This document shows, in pieces, positions 18,194-26,587 of a stretch of DNA of 64,000 nucleotides; positions within the stretch are counted from its first letter, which is position 1; the number at the start of each line of letters is the position of its first letter. The stretch is from Nitrosovibrio sp. Nv6 (GTDB taxonomy: Bacteria; Pseudomonadota; Gammaproteobacteria; Burkholderiales; Nitrosomonadaceae), in NCBI RefSeq assembly GCF_900110495.1, contig NZ_FODX01000002.1:62001-126000 (forward strand), given 5' to 3'. Below the pieces are notes generated by a model. That model worked only from the letters and a program-made list of their open reading frames with translations, had not been told where the DNA came from and did no database searches. The position numbers and the translations under genes were made by a program.

Positions 18194-19720
18194 CTAGCGC
18201 AGTCCGCCCGCCGCAAATATGCCATGTGGCTTCACGAGACCGTCACTCGGACCCCACACCTTGGCGACGGTATCTGTTTCCGTATCGATCTTCAGCACAT
18301 AGCCGGAAACCCAGCTAGCCACCAGCAAGTGTCGATGGTCTGGCGTCGGGCTGATCGTATGAGCGACGGAATATCCTTTGGGGAGTTCGAAGCCGGGTCG
18401 AAGTCTCTTGATGAACTGCGGCTTTTCTCGATCGGTTAAATCGAACACGGAAATGTACCCGTCGTTACCGAACGTGTAGTCAAGGGTATCTTCTTCTGCG
18501 ATATATAGTTTTCCATTCACTACCGCAATATCGGATGCAGAACGAAACACTCCATGGCCATTGGCATGATTGGTGTTCTTGACTATTTCCTTTGCTGTCC
18601 CCTCCTGAGTATCAAGCAGCCAAACGCTCGGCGGGATGATATGGTTCGTGGTTGAAGGTGTTAGGGAAGTTTTGTCTAATTGCATGGATGCGGTGACAGC
18701 GTAGCGCTCATCCAGCCAGTAGACGAAGTGGGTGAAAGCCGCATGCTTCTTCTCGTTGCCCAGCATGATCTGACCTACTGTTTGCAGTTCACCGGTTTCC
18801 CTGTTGGGTTTGTATACATCGATGACACTATTGTCAAAAAAGTATCCTGTTCCAAGGCCAATGGTTCCCGACCTGTTGAAATTTACCCCGTGCGTCTGCT
18901 CAGTGTAGCCAGGTATGACAATAGGATCAAAACTCACAAACTTGTTCGTTGTGTGATTGATCACACGTATCCTGTCCGACGTAAATTCCGTAAAGTAGAG
19001 GAAATCGGAGTAGGGTAGCAGCGTGGGTCCATGAATCTGGGTTCCCCTGCCAATCAGCCAGTTGGGGATGGCCTGGACCTGGTTGACTGGTGTGACAAAC
19101 GGCAATTCAGAGGGATTGTTCGGGGAATCGGCTGCCAGCACCGCATTCACGGTTAACGACGCCAAGCGTGTATCCCAATTGATGTCGTTCACGTTCAAGG
19201 CGATGATATAAGATGGGTGGTCCTGCGTATTGTCGGAAGTAATATAAATCTTTTTTCCCTCGGGCATCATCACCGTGTGCTGCAAGGGAACGTTTCCAGG
19301 CCAGCCGGGAAGCGTGGTCGGGTCTATGATTATCAACTTGTCGTTTTCATAGTTAAAGAGATAAACCATCCCGTTGTGGTAATCGATCGCAATTGCCACG
19401 GGCTGTATATAATTGTTATAAACATCAGGATACTGATCGAGCGGCAATGGCTCGTGGTCATCTCTTCCGCGCCGGCGGTCGCGTCCCTTGTTCTTATCCG
19501 CGTAATCGTCATCGTTGGCAAACACTTTGTCATCTTTTCCACGCAGGCTGTCGATCCTGGTGCGCACCTTGCCAGCGCTTGCGCTCGAAAGGTCGTTGCT
19601 TGATGAATTGCCCTCTCTTAAGGGAGAGAGATGATTTTCTGCCTGGATCTCACCCACCGATATTGTCAATATGCATAGAGCTCCCAGGGGCGCTAAAAAT
19701 ATATTTTTCATTGAAATCAT
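18194..19720 (-). CDS. Exported beta-propeller-like protein
   Basis: A 508-residue protein whose start (ATG 19720, with AGGGG seven bases before) gives a signal peptide ending near GEIQA. The first 90 mature residues are polar and charged, including a basic-acidic run KGRDRRRGRDD. The rest has repeated units of the YVTN/SMP-30 propeller type, such as GMVYLFNYENDKLIIIDP, FLYFTEFTSDRIRVIN and HLLVASWVSGYVLKID. No catalytic residues can be assigned and I see no CXXCH. It may bind a ligand or metal in the periplasm or outside the cell. It lies between the SCO pair and an orphan gene, with gaps of over 100 bases on both sides. Confidence 0.75.
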   Translation of the reverse strand: MISMKNIFLAPLGALCILTISVGEIQAENHLSPLREGNSSSNDLSSASAGKVRTRIDSLRGKDDKVFANDDDYADKNKGRDRRRGRDDHEPLPLDQYPDVYNNYIQPVAIAIDYHNGMVYLFNYENDKLIIIDPTTLPGWPGNVPLQHTVMMPEGKKIYITSDNTQDHPSYIIALNVNDINWDTRLASLTVNAVLAADSPNNPSELPFVTPVNQVQAIPNWLIGRGTQIHGPTLLPYSDFLYFTEFTSDRIRVINHTTNKFVSFDPIVIPGYTEQTHGVNFNRSGTIGLGTGYFFDNSVIDVYKPNRETGELQTVGQIMLGNEKKHAAFTHFVYWLDERYAVTASMQLDKTSLTPSTTNHIIPPSVWLLDTQEGTAKEIVKNTNHANGHGVFRSASDIAVVNGKLYIAEEDTLDYTFGNDGYISVFDLTDREKPQFIKRLRPGFELPKGYSVAHTISPTPDHRHLLVASWVSGYVLKIDTETDTVAKVWGPSDGLVKPHGIFAAGGLR

Positions 19721-20102
19721 TTGAATTCCCCTTATACGATTGATAAATAATGACATGGCATGACGCTGTTCCCTTCATTAAGGAACCCAGGTTGCAAACA
19801 CAGCTTCTTCCGGTTTAATGCAGTCCTGGCAGGACCGGCATTCCAGCAGGCCTCTTTTTTTGATTATGGAATCGCTCTATACAGTTGAGGGTTTCTGCCT
19901 TGGGCTGAAGCCCGGGTTCGATACAGTATCGTGCGATGGGTAAACCGCCTCTCGGCTGGCCTGAAGTCAAATTGGATAAATATCGAAGACCGCTTATTGG
20001 TAAAAAATAACTCTACGCCGTCACTGCAAGTATTAATTCGATATTAAGTTGCTTACCTTCATAGATCGAGCTATGACTTGCAGAGAGGCGTAGCAAAAGA
20101 TA
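19721..20102. other. 382-base gap upstream of the propeller gene
   Basis: No gene is visible. It holds several short palindromes: GTCCTG-G-CAGGAC at 19823-19835, GGGCT-GA-AGCCC at 19902-19913, and the large hairpin at 20013-20093 listed separately. The promoter of the propeller gene must lie in the left part, but I cannot place it. Confidence 0.5.
20013..20093 (-). terminator. Long two-part hairpin after the orphan gene, probable terminator
   Basis: CTACGCC (20013-20019) pairs with GGCGTAG (20087-20093), and inside it CTGCAAG (20024-20030) pairs with CTTGCAG (20077-20083); the central loop holds a smaller CATAG/CTATG hairpin. On the minus strand it begins about ten bases after the stop at 20103 and is followed by TTATTTTTTA, so termination is the likely job, although the loop is long for a classical terminator. 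Confidence 0.5.
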
Positions 20103-20837
20103 CTAGAGTTGTTGGAGGGAGATAGTTGCCTGTTGGCTATTTTGAATGCTATCGGCATTGATCCAGACGAACTGGGAACCATTACCAAATAATGAAGCCG
20201 AGATCTGTTGCTGTGGTTGATTAGGAGCTGGCAGAATAAATTTGTAGCTGACGGGGTTACCTGGATCGGCCTGATAAATATTAGCCTCTGCCAAAGGTCC
20301 GGGATTCACGCAATAGATGCTGACAGCTGATGACCCTGGCCCAAACTGGGCTGCATAAAACTGCGTGATATTGCTTTGCAAATTCATTTGATACCAGGTA
20401 GAAGCGGGTACCGCATAAAACCGTGTAAATGCCGTAAAGTTCTGAGTAACTCCATTTACTGGCAGGCTTTTGTTATTGATGCCGGAAGTATTAATAGGAA
20501 ACGCGAGGCTTCCAATAAATGCACTTATCTTGGAATCGGACGGTTGATTACTGGTTAAGCTGATGGTAACGGTATTTGTTACATTCCCATTAACTAATAC
20601 GATTGCGGCAAGCCCCTGGTTTCCCGTCGTGCCAGGAACAATGACTTTGACTGGAGCTGTCGCATTGGTAGTTACTATGGTTACTGTCGTATCATGATCG
20701 GCGTTCGCCGCGTTATAAAGGAATATGCCATTTGCGCCATTTTGGATGGTTGTACAAACGTACTGATTGTTACTTGGATCTAAAGTGACTAGCCGGCCAT
20801 CGTCCCAATTCCCAGGTGTTGCAAAAAGCACGCTCAT
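20103..20837 (-). CDS. Orphan beta-rich protein of unknown function
   Basis: I do not recognise this 244-residue protein. ATG 20837 follows GGGAG by about eight bases and is preferred to an in-frame start at 20903. There is no signal peptide. The sequence is rich in Asn, Gln, Thr, Ser and Val and low in charge, with alternating beta-type stretches such as TTVTIVTTNATAPVKVIV and NTVTISLTSNQPSD, so a beta-sandwich like a surface or capsid-type protein is plausible. Codon and base use are more AT-rich than the neighbouring genes, and a dead recombinase lies 450 bases upstream, so transfer is likely. No function can be assigned. Confidence 0.6.
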   Translation of the reverse strand: MSVLFATPGNWDDGRLVTLDPSNNQYVCTTIQNGANGIFLYNAANADHDTTVTIVTTNATAPVKVIVPGTTGNQGLAAIVLVNGNVTNTVTISLTSNQPSDSKISAFIGSLAFPINTSGINNKSLPVNGVTQNFTAFTRFYAVPASTWYQMNLQSNITQFYAAQFGPGSSAVSIYCVNPGPLAEANIYQADPGNPVSYKFILPAPNQPQQQISASLFGNGSQFVWINADSIQNSQQATISLQQL

Positions 20838-21287
20838 AATATTTCTCCCTAAGTCAGGTTTGAAGTTTCTATCTCGATTGAGAAAATGAGGGGTGGCTAT
20901 CAAATATTTCTTGATAGCTCAGCAGTACTCTAATGTATTAAAAAACGAGTTAAGATAAGAAAAGAAGCTGTTTTATATGTCTTCTTTTTATTGACTATTC
21001 AATAAAAACATAGTAGCTCCAATTGAATTGGACGCAGATGCGCTGACGATAGGAAATAGTTTGAGGGCAATTTACACCTAGCTTCGTTTGCTTTGCCGTA
21101 AGACTGCGGACCGATACAATCGAATTGTCAGTTGCGAATACTTCCGATGACTCCCAACAACCAACTGCTAACGCCGTTTTGGCTTTCATATCGAGTGGCC
21201 GTACTGCACTCAATAGAGTCAAGACCGCGATACCATTCGGGACCCTCTTTCAACACTTAATTAATGTCATCAATAATTAATCCGTTC
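20838..21287. other. AT-rich gap before the recombinase remnant
   Basis: About 450 bases without a convincing gene. A short minus-strand frame at 20995-21222 lacks a ribosome site and resembles nothing. The stretch is AT-rich near 20920-21010 and probably holds the promoter of the orphan gene. Confidence 0.4.
20896..20918. repeat. Perfect 8-bp inverted repeat upstream of orphan gene
   Basis: GCTATCAA at 20896-20903 and TTGATAGC at 20911-20918 flank a seven-base AT-rich loop. It lies about 60 bases before the ATG of the orphan protein on the minus strand and could be an operator or a leader hairpin. Confidence 0.45.
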
Positions 21288-21750
21288 TCATGTCACGCCT
21301 GCCATGATGATCTGAAGTACCGCCGGTTGAGTGGTACAACCATCCGACCCCAGCTGCGCTGCCATTCTTTATTTGAATATTTGTGCGAGAAAAATGCCGT
21401 TACCCACAATCCGGTTAAGGCGGTAAAACCGCCGTCGTGGAAACTACGACGGGCAAGACAGCCGTAATCGGTGATCACCAGGCGCATGGGCTGTTTGATG
21501 CAGGAATATGTAACGCTCAAGGGCACACGCGGAGGTCGCGGGTCGCGCATCTCAAGGTAGCTGGCAAAGGAGGAAAAACGCGGTGTACCGCATCATCCCG
21601 CTGGAAGAGGCTTACCCTTGATTATTTGGCGAAAAGGGCATGGTGCTGTCTGATGGGGCCTCCTCTTCCGGCCGATTCGCAATAACCGCACAGGTACCCT
21701 TAACGGGGCAACTACAACTGAGCTAGACCCGGTTTTACGTTATTACCGAA
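21288..21750 (+). pseudogene. Tyrosine recombinase (site-specific integrase) remnant
   Basis: Pieces of a XerD-like integrase can be read in order in different frames. DDLKYRRLSGTTIR and HSLFEYLCEKNAVTHNPVKAVKPP come from the N-terminal core-binding domain. After a one-base loss near 21433, VETTTGKTAVIGDHQAHGLFDA follows; then HLKVAGKGGKTR from the catalytic domain, and finally LFRPIRNNRTGTLNGA near 21660-21715. The segment that should hold the first catalytic Arg, between the LFDA and HLKV pieces, is deleted, and the C-terminal His-x-x-Arg and Tyr box cannot be found. The gene is therefore dead. It marks an old insertion between the orphan gene and lptM. Confidence 0.75.
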
Positions 21751-21937
21751 TGTCGATTGTGTGTTGGGAGCTGACTAACGCGGCCAGCACAATTGCGCCA
21801 CTTCCAGAAATCGATCTAACTGTTTAAAAAGCCCTGAATAAGCTTTCAGTGGAGTACATGCTGTGACTACCGACACATATTCTGAGGTTCTTACCCTTTG
21901 TGTTAGTATTTCCATTTCATCGTTCTTGCACCGCCCC

Positions 21938-22093
21938 ATGCGTACGCTCACCGCTTCCCTCCTGATAGCCTTGCTGCTTAGCGCTTGCGGCCTCAAGGGG
22001 CCTCTCTACCTTCCGCAGAAAGAGTCGCCTTCACCACAGCCGCAGCCGCAGTCACAGCCGCAGCAATCTCAGGATGAAGAGAAAGATAAGTGA
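21938..22093 (+). CDS. lptM: LptM (YifL-type) small lipoprotein
   Basis: A 51-residue outer-membrane lipoprotein with a signal peptide MRTLTASLLIALLLSAC, lipobox LSAC, and the family's mature start CGLKGPLYLP, followed by a Pro/Gln-rich tail. LptM binds and helps mature the LptD-LptE translocon. I chose ATG 21938, which gives exactly this architecture; longer frames start in the upstream gap. Its stop overlaps the GTG start of lysA (GTGA). The lptM-lysA pairing is widely conserved, which supports the call despite the small size. Confidence 0.85.
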   Translation: MRTLTASLLIALLLSACGLKGPLYLPQKESPSPQPQPQSQPQQSQDEEKDK

Positions 22094-23346
22094 GCGGATT
22101 CCCTTCGTTCAATTACCGCAACGCCAGGCTTTGCGGTGAATCGGTACCACTGGAACGCATCGCGCAGGAGTTTGGTACACCTTGCTATGTTTATTCGCGT
22201 GCGGCACTGGTTGCCGCTTACGAGGAATTTGACGCCGCGTTTGCCGGGCGCGATCATCTGGTGTGCTATGCGGTCAAGGCCAATTCCAATCTGGCCATTC
22301 TCAACTTGTTTGCCCGGCTCGGCAGCGGCTTCGACATAGTCTCCGGCGGAGAACTGCAGCGTGTGCTCAAAGCGGGTGGCGATCCGCAAAAAACAGTTTT
22401 TTCTGGAGTCGGAAAGCAGCCGGACGAAATGCGGGCGGCGCTTGCCGCCGACATATTCTGCTTCAACGTGGAATCGGAAGCGGAGCTGAGAGTATTGAAT
22501 CAGGTCGCTGGGGAGATGAATAAAATCGCGCCAGTGAGCCTGCGGGTCAACCCCGATGTGGATGCCAAAACGCATCCTTATATTTCTACCGGCCTCAAGG
22601 AAAATAAATTCGGCATTCCCTTCGATGAGGCGGAATCGTTGTATGCAGCTTCCAAAGGGCTACATAACATACGCGTTACCGGACTGGATTGCCACATAGG
22701 CTCTCAATTGACCGACCTCGGCCCCTTTGCCGAAGCCAGCGAGAAAATGCTCGGATTACTTGATCGCCTCGAAAACCAGGGATTGCAAATCGATCATGTG
22801 GATTTGGGCGGGGGACTGGGAATACGTTATACCGGGGAGAACCCGCCGCGGGCCCGGGAATATGTCGAAGCCTTATGCGCCGGCATTGGCCCGCGTAAGC
22901 AGCGCATCCTGATCGAACCTGGTCGGGCGTTGGTGGGAAATGCAGGTGTACTGCTTACGCGTGTCGAGTATCTCAAGCATACATCCCATCGGAATTTCGC
23001 CATCGCGGACGCTGCCATGAATGACCTCATGCGCCCGGCGCTGTATGATGCCTATCATGAAATCCTTCCGGTCCATGTCAGGGATGACGGTAGCGTTAAA
23101 ACTTATCAGGTTGTCGGACCGGTTTGCGAAACGGGCGACTTTCTGGGACATGACCGGAACCTTGCACTCTCCCAGGGAGACTTGCTAGCGATCATGTCCG
23201 CTGGCGCATATGGCATGAGCATGAGCTCCAATTACAATACCCGCCCCCGCGCCGCAGAAGTGATGGTGGATGGCGACCAGGTTCATCTTATCCGTGAGCG
23301 CGAATCGGTGGCGCAATTGATGGCTGGCGAGACGATTCTGCCTTAG
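22090..23346 (+). CDS. lysA: Diaminopimelate decarboxylase
   Basis: LysA decarboxylates meso-diaminopimelate to lysine with pyridoxal phosphate. The 418-residue alanine-racemase-fold enzyme has the PLP lysine in CYAVKANSN (Lys63), the glycine-rich phosphate site DLGGGLGIRY, the EPGRALVGNAG motif, and the substrate cysteine in GPVCETGDFLG. It starts with GTG overlapping the lptM stop. No dapF follows; after the stop the convergent mgtE begins within about 70 bases. Confidence 0.95.
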   Translation: MSGFPSFNYRNARLCGESVPLERIAQEFGTPCYVYSRAALVAAYEEFDAAFAGRDHLVCYAVKANSNLAILNLFARLGSGFDIVSGGELQRVLKAGGDPQKTVFSGVGKQPDEMRAALAADIFCFNVESEAELRVLNQVAGEMNKIAPVSLRVNPDVDAKTHPYISTGLKENKFGIPFDEAESLYAASKGLHNIRVTGLDCHIGSQLTDLGPFAEASEKMLGLLDRLENQGLQIDHVDLGGGLGIRYTGENPPRAREYVEALCAGIGPRKQRILIEPGRALVGNAGVLLTRVEYLKHTSHRNFAIADAAMNDLMRPALYDAYHEILPVHVRDDGSVKTYQVVGPVCETGDFLGHDRNLALSQGDLLAIMSAGAYGMSMSSNYNTRPRAAEVMVDGDQVHLIRERESVAQLMAGETILP

Positions 23347-23415
23347 TCCGATGTCCAAAATTGTACAGCCGCCGTTATGATAGCGCCCCTCCGGAGGCTG
23401 GCTGCACCGGACTGG

Positions 23416-24858
23416 TTACACAAGAAAAATCGTAGCCAGCCCCAGGAAAATAAAAAATCCCCCACTATCGGTGACTGCGGTAATCATTACACTGGAGCCT
23501 GCTGCCGGATCGCGGCCCAGCCGATGAAGCGTCAGAGGAATCAGCACCCCCACTAGCGCCGCCAGCAGCAGATTCAACATCATTGCGAGCGTCATCACCA
23601 GGCTCAGGGAAATGCTGCGGTAGATCAGGAACGCGAATAAACCTACCACGCTGCCCCACACCAACCCGTTCACGGCGCTCACACCTATTTCCTTGGCAAA
23701 CAGCATCCGGGCATTGCCTGCATTAAGTTGTCCCAAAGCAAGTGCTCGCACAATCATCGTGATGGTCTGGTTGCCGGAATTGCCGCCGATCCCGGCTATG
23801 ATCGGCATCAATGCCGCCAGCGCCACCAGTTTTTCAATTGAATCTTCAAATACGCCTATCACGCGCGATGCAATAAAAGCGGTTACCAGATTAATCGCAA
23901 GCCAGGTCCAGCGGTTCTTCAGGCTTTTCCAGACTGGCGCGAACAAATCCTCTTCCTGCCGCAGACCCGCCAGACTCAGCGCTTCGCTTGCGGATTCCTC
24001 GCGGATAAAATCCATCACCGCATTAACAGTAACGCGTCCCACCAGTTTGTCCTCCACATTGACCACGGCAGCGGAAACAAGATCATAGCGCTCGAATGCC
24101 TGTGCCGCTTCGTGTGCCTTCTCATCGGGGTGAAAGACCACCATCTCGGTGGTCATCACTGAACCCACCTTGGCATCGGGGTCGCTTACCAGCAGCCGGT
24201 TTACCGGTAGTATGCCCTTGACATGTTCTTCCCGATCCACAACGAATAATTGGTCAGTATGGTCGGGCAGTTCCTCCAGCCGCCGCAGATAGCGCAGCAC
24301 CACTTCCAGCGTCACATCCTCACGAATAGTCACAACCTCGAAATCCATCAGCGCGCCGACTGAATCGTCCGAATAGGACATGGCCGCCCGCAACTTCTCG
24401 CGTTCCTCCATCGGAAGCGACTGAAACACATCATCAAGAACATAACGCGGAAGGTCAGGAGCGATATCGGCGATTTCGTCGGCGTCGAGTTGCTCTGCCG
24501 CGGCGCGCATCTCTCCGCTGTTCATCGTGGCAATCAGCGTTTCGCGCACCGCGTCCGAGACTTCCAGAAGAATTTCGCCGTCACGCTCCGCCTTGACCAG
24601 ATCCCAGATCAAAAGACGGTCTTCCAGCGGCATCGCCTCCAGAATATGGGCGACGTCGGCAGGGTGAAGTTTGTCAAGAAGCGTTCGCAGCTCAGTGAGA
24701 CTCTGCCTGTGCATCAGGGCTTCCTCAAACTCCTGATGCGGCACTGTCTGCGTTTGCACGAGCCCTTCCACCAGCTTGTGCTGGTACAACAAATGGATTA
24801 CCCGCTGCAAATGCTCCTGCAGATTTTCGGTTTCCCTGCGGTTACTTGATTTTGTCAT
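23416..24858 (-). CDS. mgtE: Magnesium transporter MgtE
   Basis: MgtE is a homodimeric Mg2+ channel of the inner membrane gated by its cytoplasmic domains. The 480-residue product has an N-terminal MgtE superhelix (about 35-140, with LHPADVAHILEAMPLEDRL) and a pair of CBS domains (about 145-270). Five membrane segments from about 315 follow, including the family motif MPIIAGIGGNSGNQT and AAGSSVMITAVTDSGGFFIFLGLA at the C-terminus. I saw no magnesium riboswitch in the 110 bases upstream. It is a single gene, convergent with lysA. Confidence 0.93.
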   Translation of the reverse strand: MTKSSNRRETENLQEHLQRVIHLLYQHKLVEGLVQTQTVPHQEFEEALMHRQSLTELRTLLDKLHPADVAHILEAMPLEDRLLIWDLVKAERDGEILLEVSDAVRETLIATMNSGEMRAAAEQLDADEIADIAPDLPRYVLDDVFQSLPMEEREKLRAAMSYSDDSVGALMDFEVVTIREDVTLEVVLRYLRRLEELPDHTDQLFVVDREEHVKGILPVNRLLVSDPDAKVGSVMTTEMVVFHPDEKAHEAAQAFERYDLVSAAVVNVEDKLVGRVTVNAVMDFIREESASEALSLAGLRQEEDLFAPVWKSLKNRWTWLAINLVTAFIASRVIGVFEDSIEKLVALAALMPIIAGIGGNSGNQTITMIVRALALGQLNAGNARMLFAKEIGVSAVNGLVWGSVVGLFAFLIYRSISLSLVMTLAMMLNLLLAALVGVLIPLTLHRLGRDPAAGSSVMITAVTDSGGFFIFLGLATIFLV

Positions 24859-24974
24859 TTCGGATCGCCCTTGATGAACCAGGGTGTCTGATTGTAGGGA
24901 AATTTTGGCCCGATATTATGACAGGGCGGGTGGCGAACGCAAAGCAAGCATCCCCCTGCGCCATCGTTCAAACT

Positions 24975-25673
24975 TCAGGGAATCCTGGCGGACGCCATCC
25001 GGCTGACTATGATGCCGGTCTTCTTCGATAACCAGGATGTATTACGGTGCTTGTCGTAGAAGCGGGGATTGGGAATCATGGCGGCGAGGCGAGCGGCCTG
25101 TTCTGCAGTGAGAGTAGATGCCGAGACGCCGTAGTAGTGACGGGCCGCCGCTTCCGCGCCGAACACCCCCTGGCCCCATTCGATTACATTCAGATAAATT
25201 TCCAGTATGCGGCGTTTGGACATCACGTTTTCCAACATCAGCGTGATGAGGGCCTCCTGGATTTTCCGCCACGGCGTTTTTTCGCCGGAAAGAAACAGAT
25301 TTTTTGCCAGCTGCTGACTGATGGTGGATCCGCCCGCAACCAGCCTGCCCCTTTTCAGGTTTTTCTCATATGCGTTCTGAATGGCCTCGAAATCAAACCC
25401 CTCATGCGTTAAAAATTTGCTGTCCTCGGCAGCAATAATCGCCCGCTTGAGACTGGGAGAAATCTTGTCGTAAGGGGTCCACTGCGCGCGCAATACCGCA
25501 GCTGCATTTCTTTTGCGTAATGCGTCCAGGCGATCTTGCATGAAAGCGCTGGAAGATGGATTGTAAAAATTCCAGTAAACCACATGGCTGAAAATCCAGG
25601 ACTGATAAACGAGTACACCGCCGATGAAAAGCAAAAGAATCCGCCAGAACCAGCGCTTGATGAACGTTCCCAT
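24975..25673 (-). CDS. mtgA: Monofunctional peptidoglycan glycosyltransferase
   Basis: MtgA polymerises lipid II into glycan strands at the inner membrane. The 232-residue protein has one N-terminal membrane segment and the GT51 motifs: AAEDSKFLTHEGFD with the catalytic Glu, GGSTISQQLAKNLFLS, KIQEALITLMLE, and KRRILEIYLNVIEWG. No transpeptidase domain follows, as expected. It starts 24 bases after aroE, at the end of a four-gene run rnb-tonB-aroE-mtgA. Confidence 0.94.
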   Translation of the reverse strand: MGTFIKRWFWRILLLFIGGVLVYQSWIFSHVVYWNFYNPSSSAFMQDRLDALRKRNAAAVLRAQWTPYDKISPSLKRAIIAAEDSKFLTHEGFDFEAIQNAYEKNLKRGRLVAGGSTISQQLAKNLFLSGEKTPWRKIQEALITLMLENVMSKRRILEIYLNVIEWGQGVFGAEAAARHYYGVSASTLTAEQAARLAAMIPNPRFYDKHRNTSWLSKKTGIIVSRMASARIP

Positions 25674-25697
25674 GTGTTTGTGGCGCCATTATGCTTT

Positions 25698-26528
25698 TTA
25701 ACTTATCGAACAAGATCGGAGTATTTCAATTACCGGCGCCGTTTTTGGCCGTATTCCACGCCACAAAAAGAAGGATTCTGCTGCCTGCTCTACCAGCATG
25801 CCGATACCATCAGCCAGGCGCGTCACGCCCTGCTGCCTGGCATATTTCAGAAAAGGCGTGTATCCATTGCTGTACATCATGTCATAAGCCAGCGACTTGG
25901 CGGCAAAAATATCGGGGGGAAGCGCCGGCAGCTCGCCCTGCAAGCTGGCTGAGGTGCCATTGATGACGAGGTCGAATTTTTCCCCAGCAAGATCAGCGTA
26001 ATCTACGGGAACGATGTTCCCGCAGCCTTGGCGTAAAAATTGCTGCTGCAATTCATAGGCTTTTTGTCTGGTACGGTTAGCGATGACAAATATGCAAGGT
26101 TCATGTTCCAGCAGTGGTAATACAACACCCCGGGCCGCCCCCCCCGCACCCATCAGCAAAACCCGCTTGGCTTTAAGTGAAAATTCCAGATTGACTACGA
26201 TGTCGCGCACCAGCCCGGCCCCATCCGTATTATCGCCGGCAATCCTGCAAGCCTCGAACACGAGCGTGTTAACCGCCTGAGCTGCTGCTGCCCGCTCCGT
26301 CAGACTGTTCGAAATCTCCCAGGCTTCAAGCTTGAATGGAACGGTCACATTCGCACCCCTGCCGCCGCGCTGCCTGAAACCGGTTACCGTTGCGGCAAAT
26401 GCATCCATCGGAGCCAGTATGGCCTCGTAGCGCATATCCTGACCGGTTTGCCGGGAGAACTCGGCATGAATCAACGGCGACTTGCTGTGAGCAATGGGAT
26501 TGCCAATGACCGCATAGAAATCAGTCAT
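25698..26528 (-). CDS. aroE: Shikimate dehydrogenase
   Basis: AroE reduces 3-dehydroshikimate to shikimate with NADPH in the pathway to aromatic amino acids. The 276-residue product has the substrate site YAVIGNPIAHSKSPLIH, the catalytic Lys region NVTVPFKLEAW, the Asp in NTDGAGLVRD, and the Rossmann motif LLMGAGGAARGV. The NADP-binding NRTRQKA follows it. It lies between the TonB-like gene (59 bases) and mtgA (24 bases). Confidence 0.95.
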   Translation of the reverse strand: MTDFYAVIGNPIAHSKSPLIHAEFSRQTGQDMRYEAILAPMDAFAATVTGFRQRGGRGANVTVPFKLEAWEISNSLTERAAAAQAVNTLVFEACRIAGDNTDGAGLVRDIVVNLEFSLKAKRVLLMGAGGAARGVVLPLLEHEPCIFVIANRTRQKAYELQQQFLRQGCGNIVPVDYADLAGEKFDLVINGTSASLQGELPALPPDIFAAKSLAYDMMYSNGYTPFLKYARQQGVTRLADGIGMLVEQAAESFFLWRGIRPKTAPVIEILRSCSIS

Positions 26529-26587
26529 CTGCAGTGCCCGACCAGACGACCTGGTCTCAAGAACGGCGACCGTCAGACCGGCGCCGA

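Noticed and set aside
24859..24974. Possible magnesium riboswitch before mgtE
   Set aside because: The gap is short, lacks the expected multi-helix core, and lies between two minus-strand genes with no long leader.
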